Assembly: GCA_022385755.1 (NCBI GenBank)
Contig: MU278354.1
Span: 698,805-762,804 of the forward strand
Source of the DNA: Trametopsis cervina
Lineage: Eukaryota > Basidiomycota > Agaricomycetes > Polyporales > Irpicaceae
DNA: 64,000 nucleotides
Reading direction: 5' to 3'
The notes below the pieces were generated by a model. That model was not told where the DNA came from and did not search any database. It saw nothing but the letters and a program-made list of their open reading frames with translations. Below, one piece after another: positions 25,326 through 36,774 of this stretch (positions are counted from its first letter, which is position 1; each line of letters begins with the position of its first letter). The position numbers and the translations under genes were made by a program.

Positions 25326-27512
25326 TCAGTCCTGCAGAAAGGGAAGAGAGGATCAGCATTCATTGAAAGCAGCCGTTTGCCGCCTGGGAGCGAAGACGTC
25401 CGTTAAGGCATAGAAGGAGGCGCTTACCCAAAGCTTAATGAGTCCGTCCCAGGACGCTGTGATCACTTTTGACTGCAGGACGATAAAAGTACCATAGTCA
25501 GGCGAGCAGCGAACGCGGGGGCACGGGATGACATCACGCACCGATTCGTGGGGAAGCCACTCGTGGGCAATGACCACCTTGCTGTGGGCGCGCAGCCGGG
25601 ACTTGATGCGGCCCGTCTTCCAGTCCCAGAACACGACGTTGCCGTCGCCGTCGCCGCTGCTGATCCACTTGCCATCCGGCGAAAAGCCCACCTGGCAGGC
25701 GTACCCCGCGACCGAGTGTCCGGCGAACCGCTTGTTTCTCGCCTGCCGGAAATTGTCCGTGCTGTAGACTAGGATCTGGTTGTCGAGCGACTGGGCCGCA
25801 AAGTATTTTTCTGTGGAACGGTGCGCGGAACACACACGGGAAGCACGTCAGAGCTGGCCACGCACGCACGAACGCAGACCCTCGAATCTTATCAATAGAC
25901 GCACTGTTTGGGTGTAGCGTGACGGAAGGCATCGAGTGCATATGGGGCTCGGCGATGTACTTGATTACAACTGGGATATCGAAATCCCAAGCTCGTATTG
26001 TTTTGTCATCCGAGGTGGTCACGAACCGCCGGTTTTCGTCCACAAAGGTAATTGAGTTCACAGGACCGAGATGTTGATCATATTCCTGAGTGATTTCGCC
26101 AGAGTTCATGTCATACTGCGCGTGATTTAGATATCGGCGTCAGTCAACAGGAAGGATCAGGATGTATGCCGCGCGCACCTGGATGATCTTCTTGTCGGAC
26201 ATGCCAGCGAGGAAGATGTGCTGCTTGTCCTCGTCCGGGTGGAATCGTACGACGTACGGGATCTTACCGTTGCTGAAACGCTTCAGACACTGGCCCGTCT
26301 CGGTGTCCCAGAGTTTCATCTGACGGTCGTAACCGCACGATAGGAACTTTCTTCCATCATTGGAAAACGTAACATCCTTGACAGCCTTCATGTGCCCATG
26401 GAACGTACGAAGACAGTTTCCATGCGTGTAGACGTCCCACAACTGCCATCTCGGTAAGTGCCACAACGCAGAACAACGCTAGAAACAGCACTCGCCTTGA
26501 TTTTGGTGTCCATAGAGCCGCTCAGCAGCAGGTGGCCAGTTTCGGGGAACAGACGAATGACAGACACGCCTTGTGTGTGCCCGGTCCAGGTATGTATGCA
26601 CGATTTGGGAATGAACGTCTCTTGTGAACCAGACTCGTGCTGCAGCTGCGGGGCCTCGGAAAGCGGTGGCGACATGTATGTTCTCCCCTGGTAGTCGGTC
26701 AGAGACTTGCCATGGAAGACCGACGACTCCAGGCCTGGGGCACCGCGTTTCGGCTTCGCCTTCCGTATCTGAACCTCCTCCTCTGGCTCCTCATCTTCTT
26801 CCTCCTCCTCTTCCTCTGCAGCTTCATCTCCCACTGGCGCGTGGCTCTCCTGTTCTTCACCCTGCCACTTCGCCCAAGGTCCCTCGTACGCCCCGTCCCC
26901 CTCTACAATCTCCAGGTCCCCCTTTGCCTTTCGTTTTCGCTTCAGCTCCTTCTTTTGCGCTTTCGGGGCCTTTATGGTGTCTAGCGTCGCAAACCCATTT
27001 GCTTGCGCCTTTTCTAGCGAACCCAGGATAGCGGGAGCGTTGGGGTCAACCGAGGGATTTGCAGAGTAGCCGAGAATGGAGTGCGTCAAGTGTTGCTGAC
27101 GGAAGGCATGGTCCGTCATAGATTGCTCTTCAACATGGCCTGCGAGAGCATTCTGGTTGAGGAAGCGATTGCGGTCGCCGAAGGGGTTCTCCGGGCCTTG
27201 TAAAGGCTTCATCATGTCATCGTATCCAATGTTGACGTTCATGCGAGTGTCCGTTGGTCGCATAACCAACGACGTCTGTGCCAATGGATCCTATACATGA
27301 AAACTTTCATGAGTTTGGAACACTCGCGAAGACCGTATTGTCAGACGCACCTCTGAAAGAACATGAGGCGCAGCCTCTACCGTGAGGCTCGACGACGAGG
27401 CTTCCACGCGAGGCCGCTTCGTCGCCGGGAGGGCCGCCAGCCCAAACGCGTCGTTCGCGTCGATAATAGGGCCGTCATCCTCTTCAGACGAGTATCCTTG
27501 GACGAGGGACAT
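25326..27512 (-). CDS. PRP17: Prp17/CDC40, WD40 second-step splicing factor
   Basis: Seven exons: 27512-27351, 27290-26496, 26442-26179, 26115-25905, 25810-25542, 25472-25428 and 25331-25326, in phase for 583 residues (human CDC40 has 579). The N-terminus starts [15 protein letters not shown]; an earlier in-frame ATG is at 27530. A conserved block [15 protein letters not shown] and an acidic Glu tract precede seven WD40 blades, including [39 protein letters not shown] and [14 protein letters not shown] at the very end. The final exon encodes just Asp and the stop. Intron 2 starts with GC rather than GT. Prp17 acts in the nucleus at the second catalytic step of splicing, in the same complex family as Prp19. 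It is divergent from the Myb gene. Confidence 0.95.
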
Positions 27513-27724
27513 GGTGGCAGGAGTGAACACACAGTCCAGTTATGGGAAGTTACGTAAGCGATGACTGGGCGGTTGATGAGGACAGGCGTAACCCAGTAAG
27601 TGGCGGGTCCCTCCCTCTCTTTACATATGACACTCAATCGATTCTCGACGTCCTCGGTACACATCTGGCGGGGGCTACTAAGGATACCTTCACGACGGGT
27701 GGGGTGGGGGGCGCAGTCAGGCCG
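27513..27724. promoter_or_regulatory. 212 bp divergent promoter, Prp17 / Myb factor
   Basis: Short shared upstream region between the chosen start codons. The frame of the Myb gene stays open back to 27542, so its start could be earlier and the gap as small as 29 bp. No specific factor site is identified. Confidence 0.45.
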
Positions 27725-29917
27725 ATGAATGAGAGAATTGTTGGCAAGACATGGACGAAGGAGGAAGATAATCTTCTCATCCAGGCGGTGCAGGCCTACG
27801 GCGGCGACATTAACTGGAAAGTGGCTGCCTCGTACGTGCCTGGAAGGACCAACAAGGCTTGCCGCAAGGTGAGTGCGACGACTGGTCGCCCCTAAACAAT
27901 TTTTCTGAGCGTGTTTTCGCTAGCGATGGCTGCATTCTCTATCGCCCAGCATAAAGAAGTCCATCTGGACCCAGGACGAGGATGAGCTCCTGTTGCGTCT
28001 CTACGAAAAGTATGGCACAAAGTGGTCTGTTATCGCGCGGGAGATACCGGGTAGAACAGACGACGCCTGCTCGAAGAGATACCGGGAGGCTCTGGATCCC
28101 TTCCTCAAACGGGACGAATGGACTCCCGAAGAAGATCAGATACTACTCGAAGCTTACAACCGTATGGGAACCAAATGGGGCGAAGTTGGCAAGGAACTCA
28201 ATCGCAGTAGGCTGGCGTGTCGCAACAGGTATGCTACACCGCCTGCGCCTTTATGCTACCCCTGACATATCGCCTCTGTGTAGATGGAGGATGCTCGACA
28301 GGCGAAAGATTCCCTCTCCAAATGGACCAACACGCGTGCCAGAAATTATTGAGCCTGCTGTCTCCTCCGAACCGACCCAGATGTTGTCTCAAGATTGGGA
28401 CGTTCCCATGGACTTCATCGAAACCCAGCCCTACTGGGACACCGACACCCAGCCATACACATCGCCCACAGATATGATGCAAAGCGACCTCTCCGAATAT
28501 CAACAAACGCATTCCGCGGTCTATTTATCTCCCGATTATTCCACGACCTCTGATTTGTCCCCATTGCATCCGCTAGTACCTTTCCAGTCCTCATCGTCCT
28601 CTCTCAGTTCTGCGCTCTCCCTTTCAGCTATCTCGCCCTCCTCTGCTTATGCCGGCTCCCCGATTTCGAATCGCATTCCTGAAATTCAGGTCGCAAACCG
28701 TACCCCGACTTCTAATTCTGGCTCCTCTCTAGTTTCGCCCTATCCTATCGCGACAGTTGACTCTCGCCCGCAGCATGCATCTCCAGACCAGACTTATCGT
28801 CCGTCTTCGCCTCGTTCCAACTCCAGTTCCAGTCCCGACCTCAGCGCTCTCGGCACGCAGGATCTGTCCATCCCAGTGCCGTTCGATGATACCCACCCAC
28901 AAACATACCCGTCCGCATTCGAGTCCAGCATGTCTGAACTGCAACAGACGTCTCCTGAGGCTCGATCTTACCCCACGCCTCTACCTTCGCCTACTATGGA
29001 GGGACTGACACAACCCTCCGTGGAAGACAATCAAATATCAAGAAATGATCCCACGCGCCACTACCGCACTCCCGCGCAGAAGAGGGCTGCCGATAGCAAA
29101 GATCCATCCTCTGCAAAGAAAGGCGGCCGTGTAAGCGCCAAGAACGGTCCTCCTCGTTTGTCTGCCTCGCTTCCTGCCACCACAGAGTAAGTTATTCCTC
29201 ATAATTCATGCATCTTTGCGATATTGAATTGCGTTCGTGTTAGTCCTAGCGTTTTAGCTTATGTGTGCGGTCACGACACCTGCTGGCCGCCCGGGGCCAC
29301 GATGAGCAGCAGATGCTATAACACCTCTCAAGAACTATACGATCATTGGAAAATCCAACACGCTGAAGATGCAACCTGCGAAAGGCCTTATCGGTGTGGT
29401 ATTGAAGGCTGTGGCAAAGGTTGGAAGGTACGCCATCGATCCCACGCAGTCGACACGTCGCATTAACATGCGTTGTACAGAGCATCAACGGCCTGCAATA
29501 TCATCTACAACTGTAAGCCTTGCGTTATGGCTGTCTGTAACCGCACTCATTACCAATTCCAGCTCGAAAGCACATTTCCAGAAGGCTATCTCGGCCACGA
29601 TCACAAGTCAAGCTGACGCTCCTGCCGATGGCATGGACGCGTACTCTGGTAGCGTGAAGAAGAAAATGTATGCCTGCGTTCATCCTGGATGTTCGAACCA
29701 GTACAAGCAGATGAGCGGCTTGCGCTACCACTTGATTCATGTTCGTTTTTGCGCTCTTCGATAATGGTCATAAAGACTGATTGATATGGTGCAGGGTCAT
29801 TCTCAGCAGCTACCGACTCAACTGAATTACGTCCCTCCTGCGCTGGCACGCAAGGTCGCGGGTAAGATACACGGCCGCCTGTCTCAGCAGGAGGGCGTTA
29901 TGAACCCAACGACCTAG
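27725..29917 (+). CDS. Three-repeat Myb transcription factor with C-terminal C2H2 zinc fingers
   Basis: Seven exons: 27725-27868, 27924-28228, 28284-29186, 29244-29427, 29481-29512, 29563-29740 and 29795-29917, in phase for 622 residues. Three tandem Myb/SANT repeats lie at about residues 1-160: GKTWTKEEDNLLIQAVQAYG, KSIWTQDEDELLLRLYEKYG and DEWTPEEDQILLEAYNRMG, each with spaced Trp residues. A Ser/Thr/Pro-rich middle follows, then at about 455-580 three C2H2-like fingers (YVCGHDTCWPPG..HWKIQH; YRCGIEGCGKGW..YH; YACVHPGCSNQY..YHLIHGH). It is likely a nuclear DNA-binding regulator; target genes cannot be read from sequence. The start at 27725 is conservative, because the frame extends to an ATG at 27542. 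The combination of Myb repeats and C2H2 fingers in one protein is unusual. Confidence 0.88.
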
Positions 29918-30474
29918 TTCTCGGCTCAACCCGGACGATAATGATATAAGGACTTCATTCACCTTCCTCTTCTACGTAGCAGACTGGTTTACTGGTTTCA
30001 GACTTCCAACAAAGCGCGGATATGTTTTAGTGACCTTCCCGTGAGCTTTTTACGTCTATGTGCAATTATGCAGGTGATATCCTTAGTATTCTCTTAGACG
30101 ACTCTGCATCCTGGCGGTGTTTTGTCGTCGGTGTTTTATGATAGTCTAGTCGAGTGTGTATGAGTATGTAGCAAATATGCAATCTGATGATTGTTGGAGG
30201 CGGTAGCACGAAATCCTCTGTGTATGTCTCTGGTTCTATTCGTTTGCTAGATTGAATGGGCTGTCAAAGCGTCATTGCGTGTAGGCAGCTGTGGGCGTTA
30301 GCGCGTCACATGCCGAGCCGCACTGCGCGTCGGTCTGATTCACTTCCCCAACGTTCTTGCACGCTTTCATTTCTGGACGGCATGAAGCCAGCCTCACTGA
30401 TATCTTAGCAAGCGTCATTAAACTTCGTAATTGCCTCACATTCCAGACCCATCAGTCACTAAGACTAAGACCTA
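29918..30474. other. 557 bp intergenic region
   Basis: 3' flank of the Myb factor and promoter of the Ugo1-like gene. AT-rich with no reading frame of note. Confidence 0.4.
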
Positions 30475-32116
30475 ATGGCATCCCCTCCACCAGCGTCATT
30501 ACGCGACCTTTACGCACCTCCTACTACAAGCTGGTCCTTCGCTCCTCCCGCAAACGGCTCTCAACCTGACACATCGTCACTGGCCAACGCCGCGTCGTCT
30601 TCCTCGTCGGTATCGTCATCGCATCAATGGTCGTCTCGGCCGATTCAGCACCCACTGTTCACAGGAGGGTCGGGGTACAATGACGGAGGAGTCGAGATTA
30701 CAGTGGATGTTACAGCAATGCTGCAGAGTGCGGTAACGTTTGTGCTACTCAAGTATGCGACAACGGCGGTAGCACTGCCATGGGAGGTCGGCAAGACATT
30801 GTTACAGGTGCAGTGGGTGCCGCGGGACAGCGAGGCTCCGGAAGTTATACCTGAGCATCTCGAGGCGGAGGAGCATATTGAAGAGGACGAGGTGCGTTCG
30901 CAGCATATTTCAGTGCCCTTGGTCTGTTTCTGAGTGTGGTCTCTTTGTTACCAGTTTAGTGATGCTTCTGCGGAGCACGACTCGTACTTTGTTGACCCTT
31001 CGTCTGATGAGTCGGGGCGTCGCCATCCTCCTCCGCGGCCTACAGACGAGAGGGGATATATCGTACGGCAGTCTCTCACAGATGAAGCTCTCATACCGCA
31101 GTATGTTATTCCCGTTGGAAGCGCGTCTGGGGCGACAGGGATGATGTTCCGTCTCAAAAACTTTGGACCGGAAGGCTGGCTCTCACTGTGGAAAGGTAAT
31201 GTCTGCTCCTTACTATATTCATGAGATGTCCTTATTCACGATTCTGTTAGGTCTCTTGACTTCCACGATTACGGACATGCTTTCCGAAATGATACAGCCC
31301 GCCATTAACTCTGCATTGGACAGCCTTTTAGCACCAGCATTGCCCGCGCTCGGGTCCCCACTGGCATCGTACAATCCTCCTCCGCTACTTCTTGCAGTTG
31401 CCTCGCATATAATTACAGGGTTCATCCTCTCTCCGCTCGATCTCATCCGCACGCGTCTCATCGTTCAGTCAGCGGATCCACGACATCGAATGTACAAGGG
31501 CCCTCTCGATGCTATCGACCAAATTCTTGAACACGAAGGCGGGATCCGTGGTATTTACCTGCATCCCCACCTTCTCATTCCTACTCTGGTAGACTGCACA
31601 CTCCGCGCGATCATACCATTCGCATTGCCCGCATATATCGCATCCTATTTCCGCATCACATACGAAACACATCCTGTGACCCGCAACATGGTGGAACTGC
31701 TAGGCAGCAGCGCTAGTCTACTTATCACACTGCCTTTCGAGACAGTGAGAAGGAGACTGCAGGTCCAGACCCGTGGATCTGCGAGACAGTTCAAGGGATG
31801 CGTGGAGCTCAGGCCTGCGCCGTACAACGGTATCGTCGATGCATTCTGGCATATTCTCATTGAAGAACGCTCGGATTTGCCTCTCCGGCCCCGTCGGAGA
31901 CACAGGCGGAAGAGCGGTACCAAGGAGAAAGAAGAAACGCGCTCTCATGCAAAGGAGCAGGTAGACGTGGCGGAAAGCGACAGCTGGCTGCGGCGGTCTG
32001 GAATTGGGCAGTTGTACCGAGGACTGTCGCTACGCATGGGTGCGAGCGTGTTTGTTTTTGTTCTGGCTATGGTTGTTGGTGGCGATGAGCCGGACGTAGG
32101 TTGGGCTGAACTTTGA
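30475..32116 (+). CDS. Ugo1-like mitochondrial carrier-fold protein
   Basis: Three exons: 30475-30891, 30955-31195 and 31251-32116, giving 507 residues. A long Ser/Pro-rich N-terminus is followed by degenerate mitochondrial carrier repeats. The best conserved is FILSPLDLIRTRLIVQSADP, a PxD/ExxR-type signature in helix 1 of a repeat; a second is ITLPFETVRRRLQVQTRG. Further hydrophobic segments (LLLAVASHIITGF, MGASVFVFVLAMVVGG) complete the fold. The pattern of a modified carrier with a long N-terminal extension fits Ugo1 / SLC25A46, an outer-membrane protein that links Fzo1 and Mgm1 in mitochondrial fusion, rather than a transporter. The assignment rests on architecture and motif position; a general SLC25 member is the alternative. 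Confidence 0.8.
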
Positions 32117-32607
32117 CAGGATCATTGGTATGGTCTCGAACCTTGTATAATGCAATACAGCCCCCACTTTATTGAATTACTGCTAGTATCAGTTCATTTT
32201 AGTATCGCTGAGCTTATTGCATTGAAACGAAACAGTCTCTCTGTTCTACGCGTTTATTGTTAGAGGCTCCCTCCTACGCTCCCCCTTCAGCTCGCTATGC
32301 CTGGCCGTATACAAGAGCTTTCGTGATATCATTGTGACTAGGAGCGAGACCGTGCATGCAATTTATTATGCACTTGCGGCTATTCATGACGCAGTTGGCC
32401 TACGTCGATTTGCCTAAACCAGCTATACACTCGACGATCATCGATCACTTCTCACGTGGTGAGTCCCGGTATTCACATGTGAGTGGCTTGGTGCCCTGGA
32501 ACATCGGCCGCGGTGCATTCGCCTCAGCATACACTCTCATGTCCACCCCCATGCTCTGACTTTCTCGCCCAGCTGCCTAGCTCTCACTCATATTCACAGA
32601 AGTCAAC
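32117..32607. other. 491 bp intergenic region
   Basis: 3' flank of the Ugo1-like gene and promoter of the ABC transporter. No further gene signal. Confidence 0.4.
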
Positions 32608-35600
32608 ATGCCCCTCAGGCCCAGCGAGCAACAAATAGCTCGCCTGACTGCGGCCTATGCTCGTCATCGACCTTTAATTCAGCGCGGATTGACAGCTACA
32701 TTTGTGTTCTACGTGCTTTCCAACACGTACAATGGCCTTTTCTCCAAAGCTAGCCGACCCTCTCAGAGTAGCAAGGGGAAAGGTAAAGCGAAGGCGCAGG
32801 ATAAGGATACAGACAGTAAGAAGTCCCCTCGGGTTGCTGTGCGTACTTCACTCTTCAACGTGGTCACCAGACACCCGCAGTGTTACTCATTGAACATAAT
32901 TGCTGTAGGTAGATGCATTGTTCTACGAAAGGTTGTCTGGCATCTTGAGAATAGTTATCCCGAGTCTACGCTCGAAAGAGGCATTGCTCCTGTTCATGCA
33001 CTCTGCTCTACTCATATTCCGGACTGTCATCTCGTTATATGTCGCAGCCCTGGATGGAAAGTAAGTAATATGCAATGTCTTTTCGGATAGAACGCCGGTT
33101 AACTTACACCAACAAAAGGATTGTCGCGTCTCTGGTGCGCGCGCAACCATTGCCTTTCTTTCTCAACATCTTGAAGTGGCTCTGCGTTGCTATTCCTGCG
33201 ACATGGACCAACAGCCAGCTGAACTACATTCAGAGCAAACTTGCTCTTGCATACCGCACCCGCTTGACAAAAGAGGTCATGACTAAATACCTTGGCTCAG
33301 ACGAAGAGCAAGATAAAGTATACTACAAACTTGGTGCGTCTCGCCTGCACACGGTGAATCCTCGCCTTATATATGACGTACAGCGAACTTGGATGACAGA
33401 ATAAAGAATCCTGATCAGTACGCGTCTCTGTGAAATTATGGAGATGACGTATTAATACCCTTTTAGAATGATAACCCACGACATTCAGCGTTTCTCTAAC
33501 CATCTCGCAGCAATATATTCGAACCTTGCAAAGCCTGTGCTAGATGTCATATTATACAACTACCAACTTACTCAGAACGTCGGAGCGGAAGGTCTTGTGC
33601 TCCTCACTATCCTCGTCCAGTCTTCTGCCGCTCTTTGTCAGTGTCTCGCCGCACGCTTAACCATGTGCCACACTCATTGTACCTCCTTTTTGATAGTGCG
33701 AGCACTCACACCAGCCTTCGGTGCATTTGCTGCGCAGTCAGCTCAGCTATCCGGCTCTCTTCGTCACACTCACTCCCGGCTCGTCGAGTTCTCTGAAGAA
33801 GTGGCTTTCTACGGAGGAGAGGAGACAGAAAAGCTTCTCGTCGAACGCGAGTACGCTGGGTTAGTCAAGCATGAGAACATGGTGCTTGGAAAGCGGTGGT
33901 GGCACATGTGCGTCGAAGAAGGTATCATCAAGTGGCTATGGGGAAGCTTCGGGGTACGTTTTACGTCGCCCATGGGATTTATTGACTGTTGACTCTCTTT
34001 ACATAATGGCAGCTCGCGATATGTGCCATACCCGTCTTCTTCAAGATACCCGGTGTACATTCTTTCGACCTTGGTTCTAGAACAGAAGGGTTTGTGACTA
34101 ATCGAAGGCTTCTGCTCTCGTCTTCGGGTGAGTTCATCTCAATTGGTATCAGGCACGCATGCTCATCGTGGTTGTGCTTCTTAGATGCATTTGGCCGAGT
34201 GATGTACTCGTACAAGGACCTTTCCGAACTTGCCGGATATACTGCGCGTGTGTCCCTTTTACTCGACACTATGGCCGAGGTAAAGAAGGGCAAGTTTGAC
34301 AAGGCACTCGTGAGCAGTGCTAGTACGGAGGAGAACGCCGAGAGTGAGTATCCTCAATCTATCCGTTCTTTACATACCAGCTTATTCACTCCGGCATCAG
34401 TCTTGAAAGGCCGAGGGCAAGTCATATATTCAGAGGAGATCCAATTCGAGAACGTGCCTATAGTAACGCCCAACGGCGATGTGCTAGTGAAGAGCTTGAG
34501 CTTCTACGTGAAACCTGGGGTGCGTGTCTCGTTATCCACATATATACGAGCAAAGCCGCTCATCGTTATTGATACATATAGCAACATTTGTTGATCGTCG
34601 GGCCAAATGGTCAGTGAACTACGTGTTATGATATGACCACATAGATTGATTGAGTCAATAGGATGCGGGAAGTCGTCATTGTTCAGAATTCTTGGTGGAC
34701 TTTGGCCTGTGTATGGTGAGCTTATACCTCAGTATGCATGTTACTGCTCCTGAGACCAATCATGTCATAGGAGGAATCGTTCGTAAGCCACATGCCGACC
34801 AGTTCATCCTTATCCCGCAACGGCCATACCTATCTCTTGGTACCCTTCGTGATCAAGTTATATATCCTCACTCGAAAGCAGATATGGTCAACAGTGCGTA
34901 GATGCTATGCGTTACCTCAGTCCACACCAATGATGATGACCCATGCGCTCTTCAGACGGTGTAACGGATGCAGACCTTCTCGCCGTGCTCGCTAAGGTTC
35001 AGATGGATCATATTGTCGAGCGTGAAGGTGGATGGGAGGCTGCTCGCGAATGGCGCGAAACATTGAGCGGAGGAGACCAGCAAAAGATCGCGTGGGCGAG
35101 GCTGTTTTATCATAAACCAAAGGCAAGCCTCCACCCACCGATGTCAACCTCATGTACATACTAACCCCTCGTGCCCGCGCTTGCAGTATGCTGTCTTGGA
35201 TGAGGCGACATCGCTTGTGCCTGTAGAGATGGAAGGCCTGATGATGCAGCATGCAGCAGAGCTGGGTATCACGCTTCTGACGGTCTCGCATAGACCATCG
35301 CTTTGGCGGTACCATTCAATGATTCTGCAGTATGATGGACAAGGAGGATACGTGTTGTGCGTGCTTTTTGTTTGTCACCTATCAGCCTCCATCTGACGTC
35401 CGCAATTTACCCTCGCGTGTTAGCACGAAACTGGATGCCGAGAAACGGCTTGCGCTCCAACAAGAGAAGGAGGCTCTCGAGGCAAAGTTACTTGAAGTGT
35501 GAGCAAAGCTTATCTTCTTTCCTTAATGGATTCGCTTCACGCCTACGGTACTGATCGTTCCTCAACAACAGACCGAAGATGAAGGCCAGGCTGGAAGAGT

Positions 35601-35635
35601 TAAAGGCGGCAGCAGAAGCGCGAAGAGGATGGTGA
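32608..35635 (+). CDS. Peroxisomal-type (ABCD) half ABC transporter
   Basis: Sixteen exons from 32608-32838 to 35572-35635, all in phase, give 710 residues. The others are 32909-33060, 33119-33333, 33384-33417, 33467-33636, 33697-33953, 34013-34127, 34185-34343, 34401-34519, 34582-34609, 34662-34715, 34771-34893, 34956-35122, 35187-35356 and 35424-35498. The N-terminal membrane half carries [16 protein letters not shown] and [20 protein letters not shown], the ABCD-type TMD, then [18 protein letters not shown]. The nucleotide-binding half has Walker A GPNGCGKSS (about 491-499), Q-loop IPQRPYL, signature LSGGDQQK (about 589), Walker [10 protein letters not shown] (about 609) and H-loop VSHRPS. 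In yeast, Pxa1/Pxa2 heterodimers import acyl-CoA into peroxisomes for beta-oxidation; which of the two this is, is not decided. The C-terminus is a coiled coil. Intron 13 (35123-35186) begins with GC. Confidence 0.92.
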
Positions 35636-36057
35636 TGATATATACAAGGTCACTAGTCATATGGTGAACTCTTGCTAACGCCAGGAGGCTACCAAGGTCA
35701 TCAGGATATTAAACAATGGGAGACCCAGCCTTTCGGTTTTGATTTTGGAAGTTGAGCCTGGAGAGAGAACTTCGCGAGTGAGAAGACGAGAAGATAACTC
35801 GCTTTTTACAAAGGAGTGGATTCTTTTGGCCTAACATGTGCCCTAGTACTTTGGCGGATTTGCTGCTGGGCGATATTTACGCGCTTCTTTAGCACGCTAT
35901 ATTCTGTACTTGTAGAACATTTCCATTAGGCAATCTTGCGGCCATTTGCTGCGCGAGAATTCCCACGCCACGAAGCTACTGAAGTCAACTGAAGCGTTTA
36001 GCCGCTGCTCTCCGCCATCATCCTCGCACAATCATAACTGCTCACAAGAACGGGGCT
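35636..36057. other. 422 bp intergenic region
   Basis: 3' flank of the ABC gene and promoter of Dad1. Nothing else seen. Confidence 0.4.
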
Positions 36058-36397
36058 ATGGCACAGTCTACTGAAGACCGCTCGTACTTTGAGCGCGAGC
36101 GTGCTCGGTTAACTGCGGAGATCACCAAAGTAGGTCGCTATGCGTTATCCCATCATATCAGGAGCCAACTAATATCGGGGTCGACAAACGAATAAGGGGT
36201 TTGAGGAGCTGCTCCCCAATAGCAATGCCTTGAATCGGAAACTTGAAGAGGTTCACGGGATGACTCGTGAATACGAGACCATTGCTGCCTTATGGCATAG
36301 CTTTCACGAATTGATGAAGAGACACCGAGATGACGATGATGATACGGCCAGCCAGAGCCATGGTCTACCTGGGACAGGCGGACATGTGTTGAAGTAA
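36058..36397 (+). CDS. DAD1: Dad1, DASH kinetochore complex subunit
   Basis: Two exons, 36058-36129 and 36197-36397, encode 90 residues. The sequence STEDRSYFERERARLTAEI, followed by FEELLPNSNALNRKLEEV and EYETIAALWHSFHELM, is the full Dad1 core, with an acidic tail (HRDDDDDTASQS). Dad1 is a small helical subunit of the DASH/Dam1 ring that couples kinetochores to spindle microtubules in fungi. Length fits the family (about 75-100). It is a single small gene between the ABC transporter and the UNC93-like gene, with its own 5' gap. Confidence 0.93.
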
Positions 36398-36774
36398 TGG
36401 AACACATTATACCAACGATTTATTTTAAGATAGATGGTGGACGTGCCGAACGCGAGAGAAATCCGTGCGACCATGTCAAATCTTCTGCAGGCGACAGACT
36501 TGCGTGTGTCGATGGTTATTTGTCTTTGATGCATGGCAGGTGCGTCACAGTACTGCACTATCTGACCAGGCTTACAGCAGGATTTTTGACTCCGTACCAA
36601 TTCGACAAGGATACAACTGCATTGACGTTGCACTTCAATGCTCCTGTCATAGGTCACCGTTTACTGCATAGGACCCTGTGACTGCCAAGCCCATAACGTT
36701 CACAGGGATGCCTCAAAAATCGTAGGGTGCTCCGGGGAGGAGACTTGCGCTCTGATCCCCCTTCTTTATCCCCC
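36398..36774. other. 377 bp intergenic region
   Basis: Short frames only; holds the Dad1 3' end and the upstream region of the UNC93-like gene. The in-frame ATG at 36727 could extend that gene by 16 residues. Confidence 0.4.

Noticed and set aside
27542..27724. Upstream start for the Myb factor at 27542
   Set aside because: In frame and open, but it would leave only 29 bp to the Prp17 start and the added residues have no Myb-like content; kept as an alternative only.
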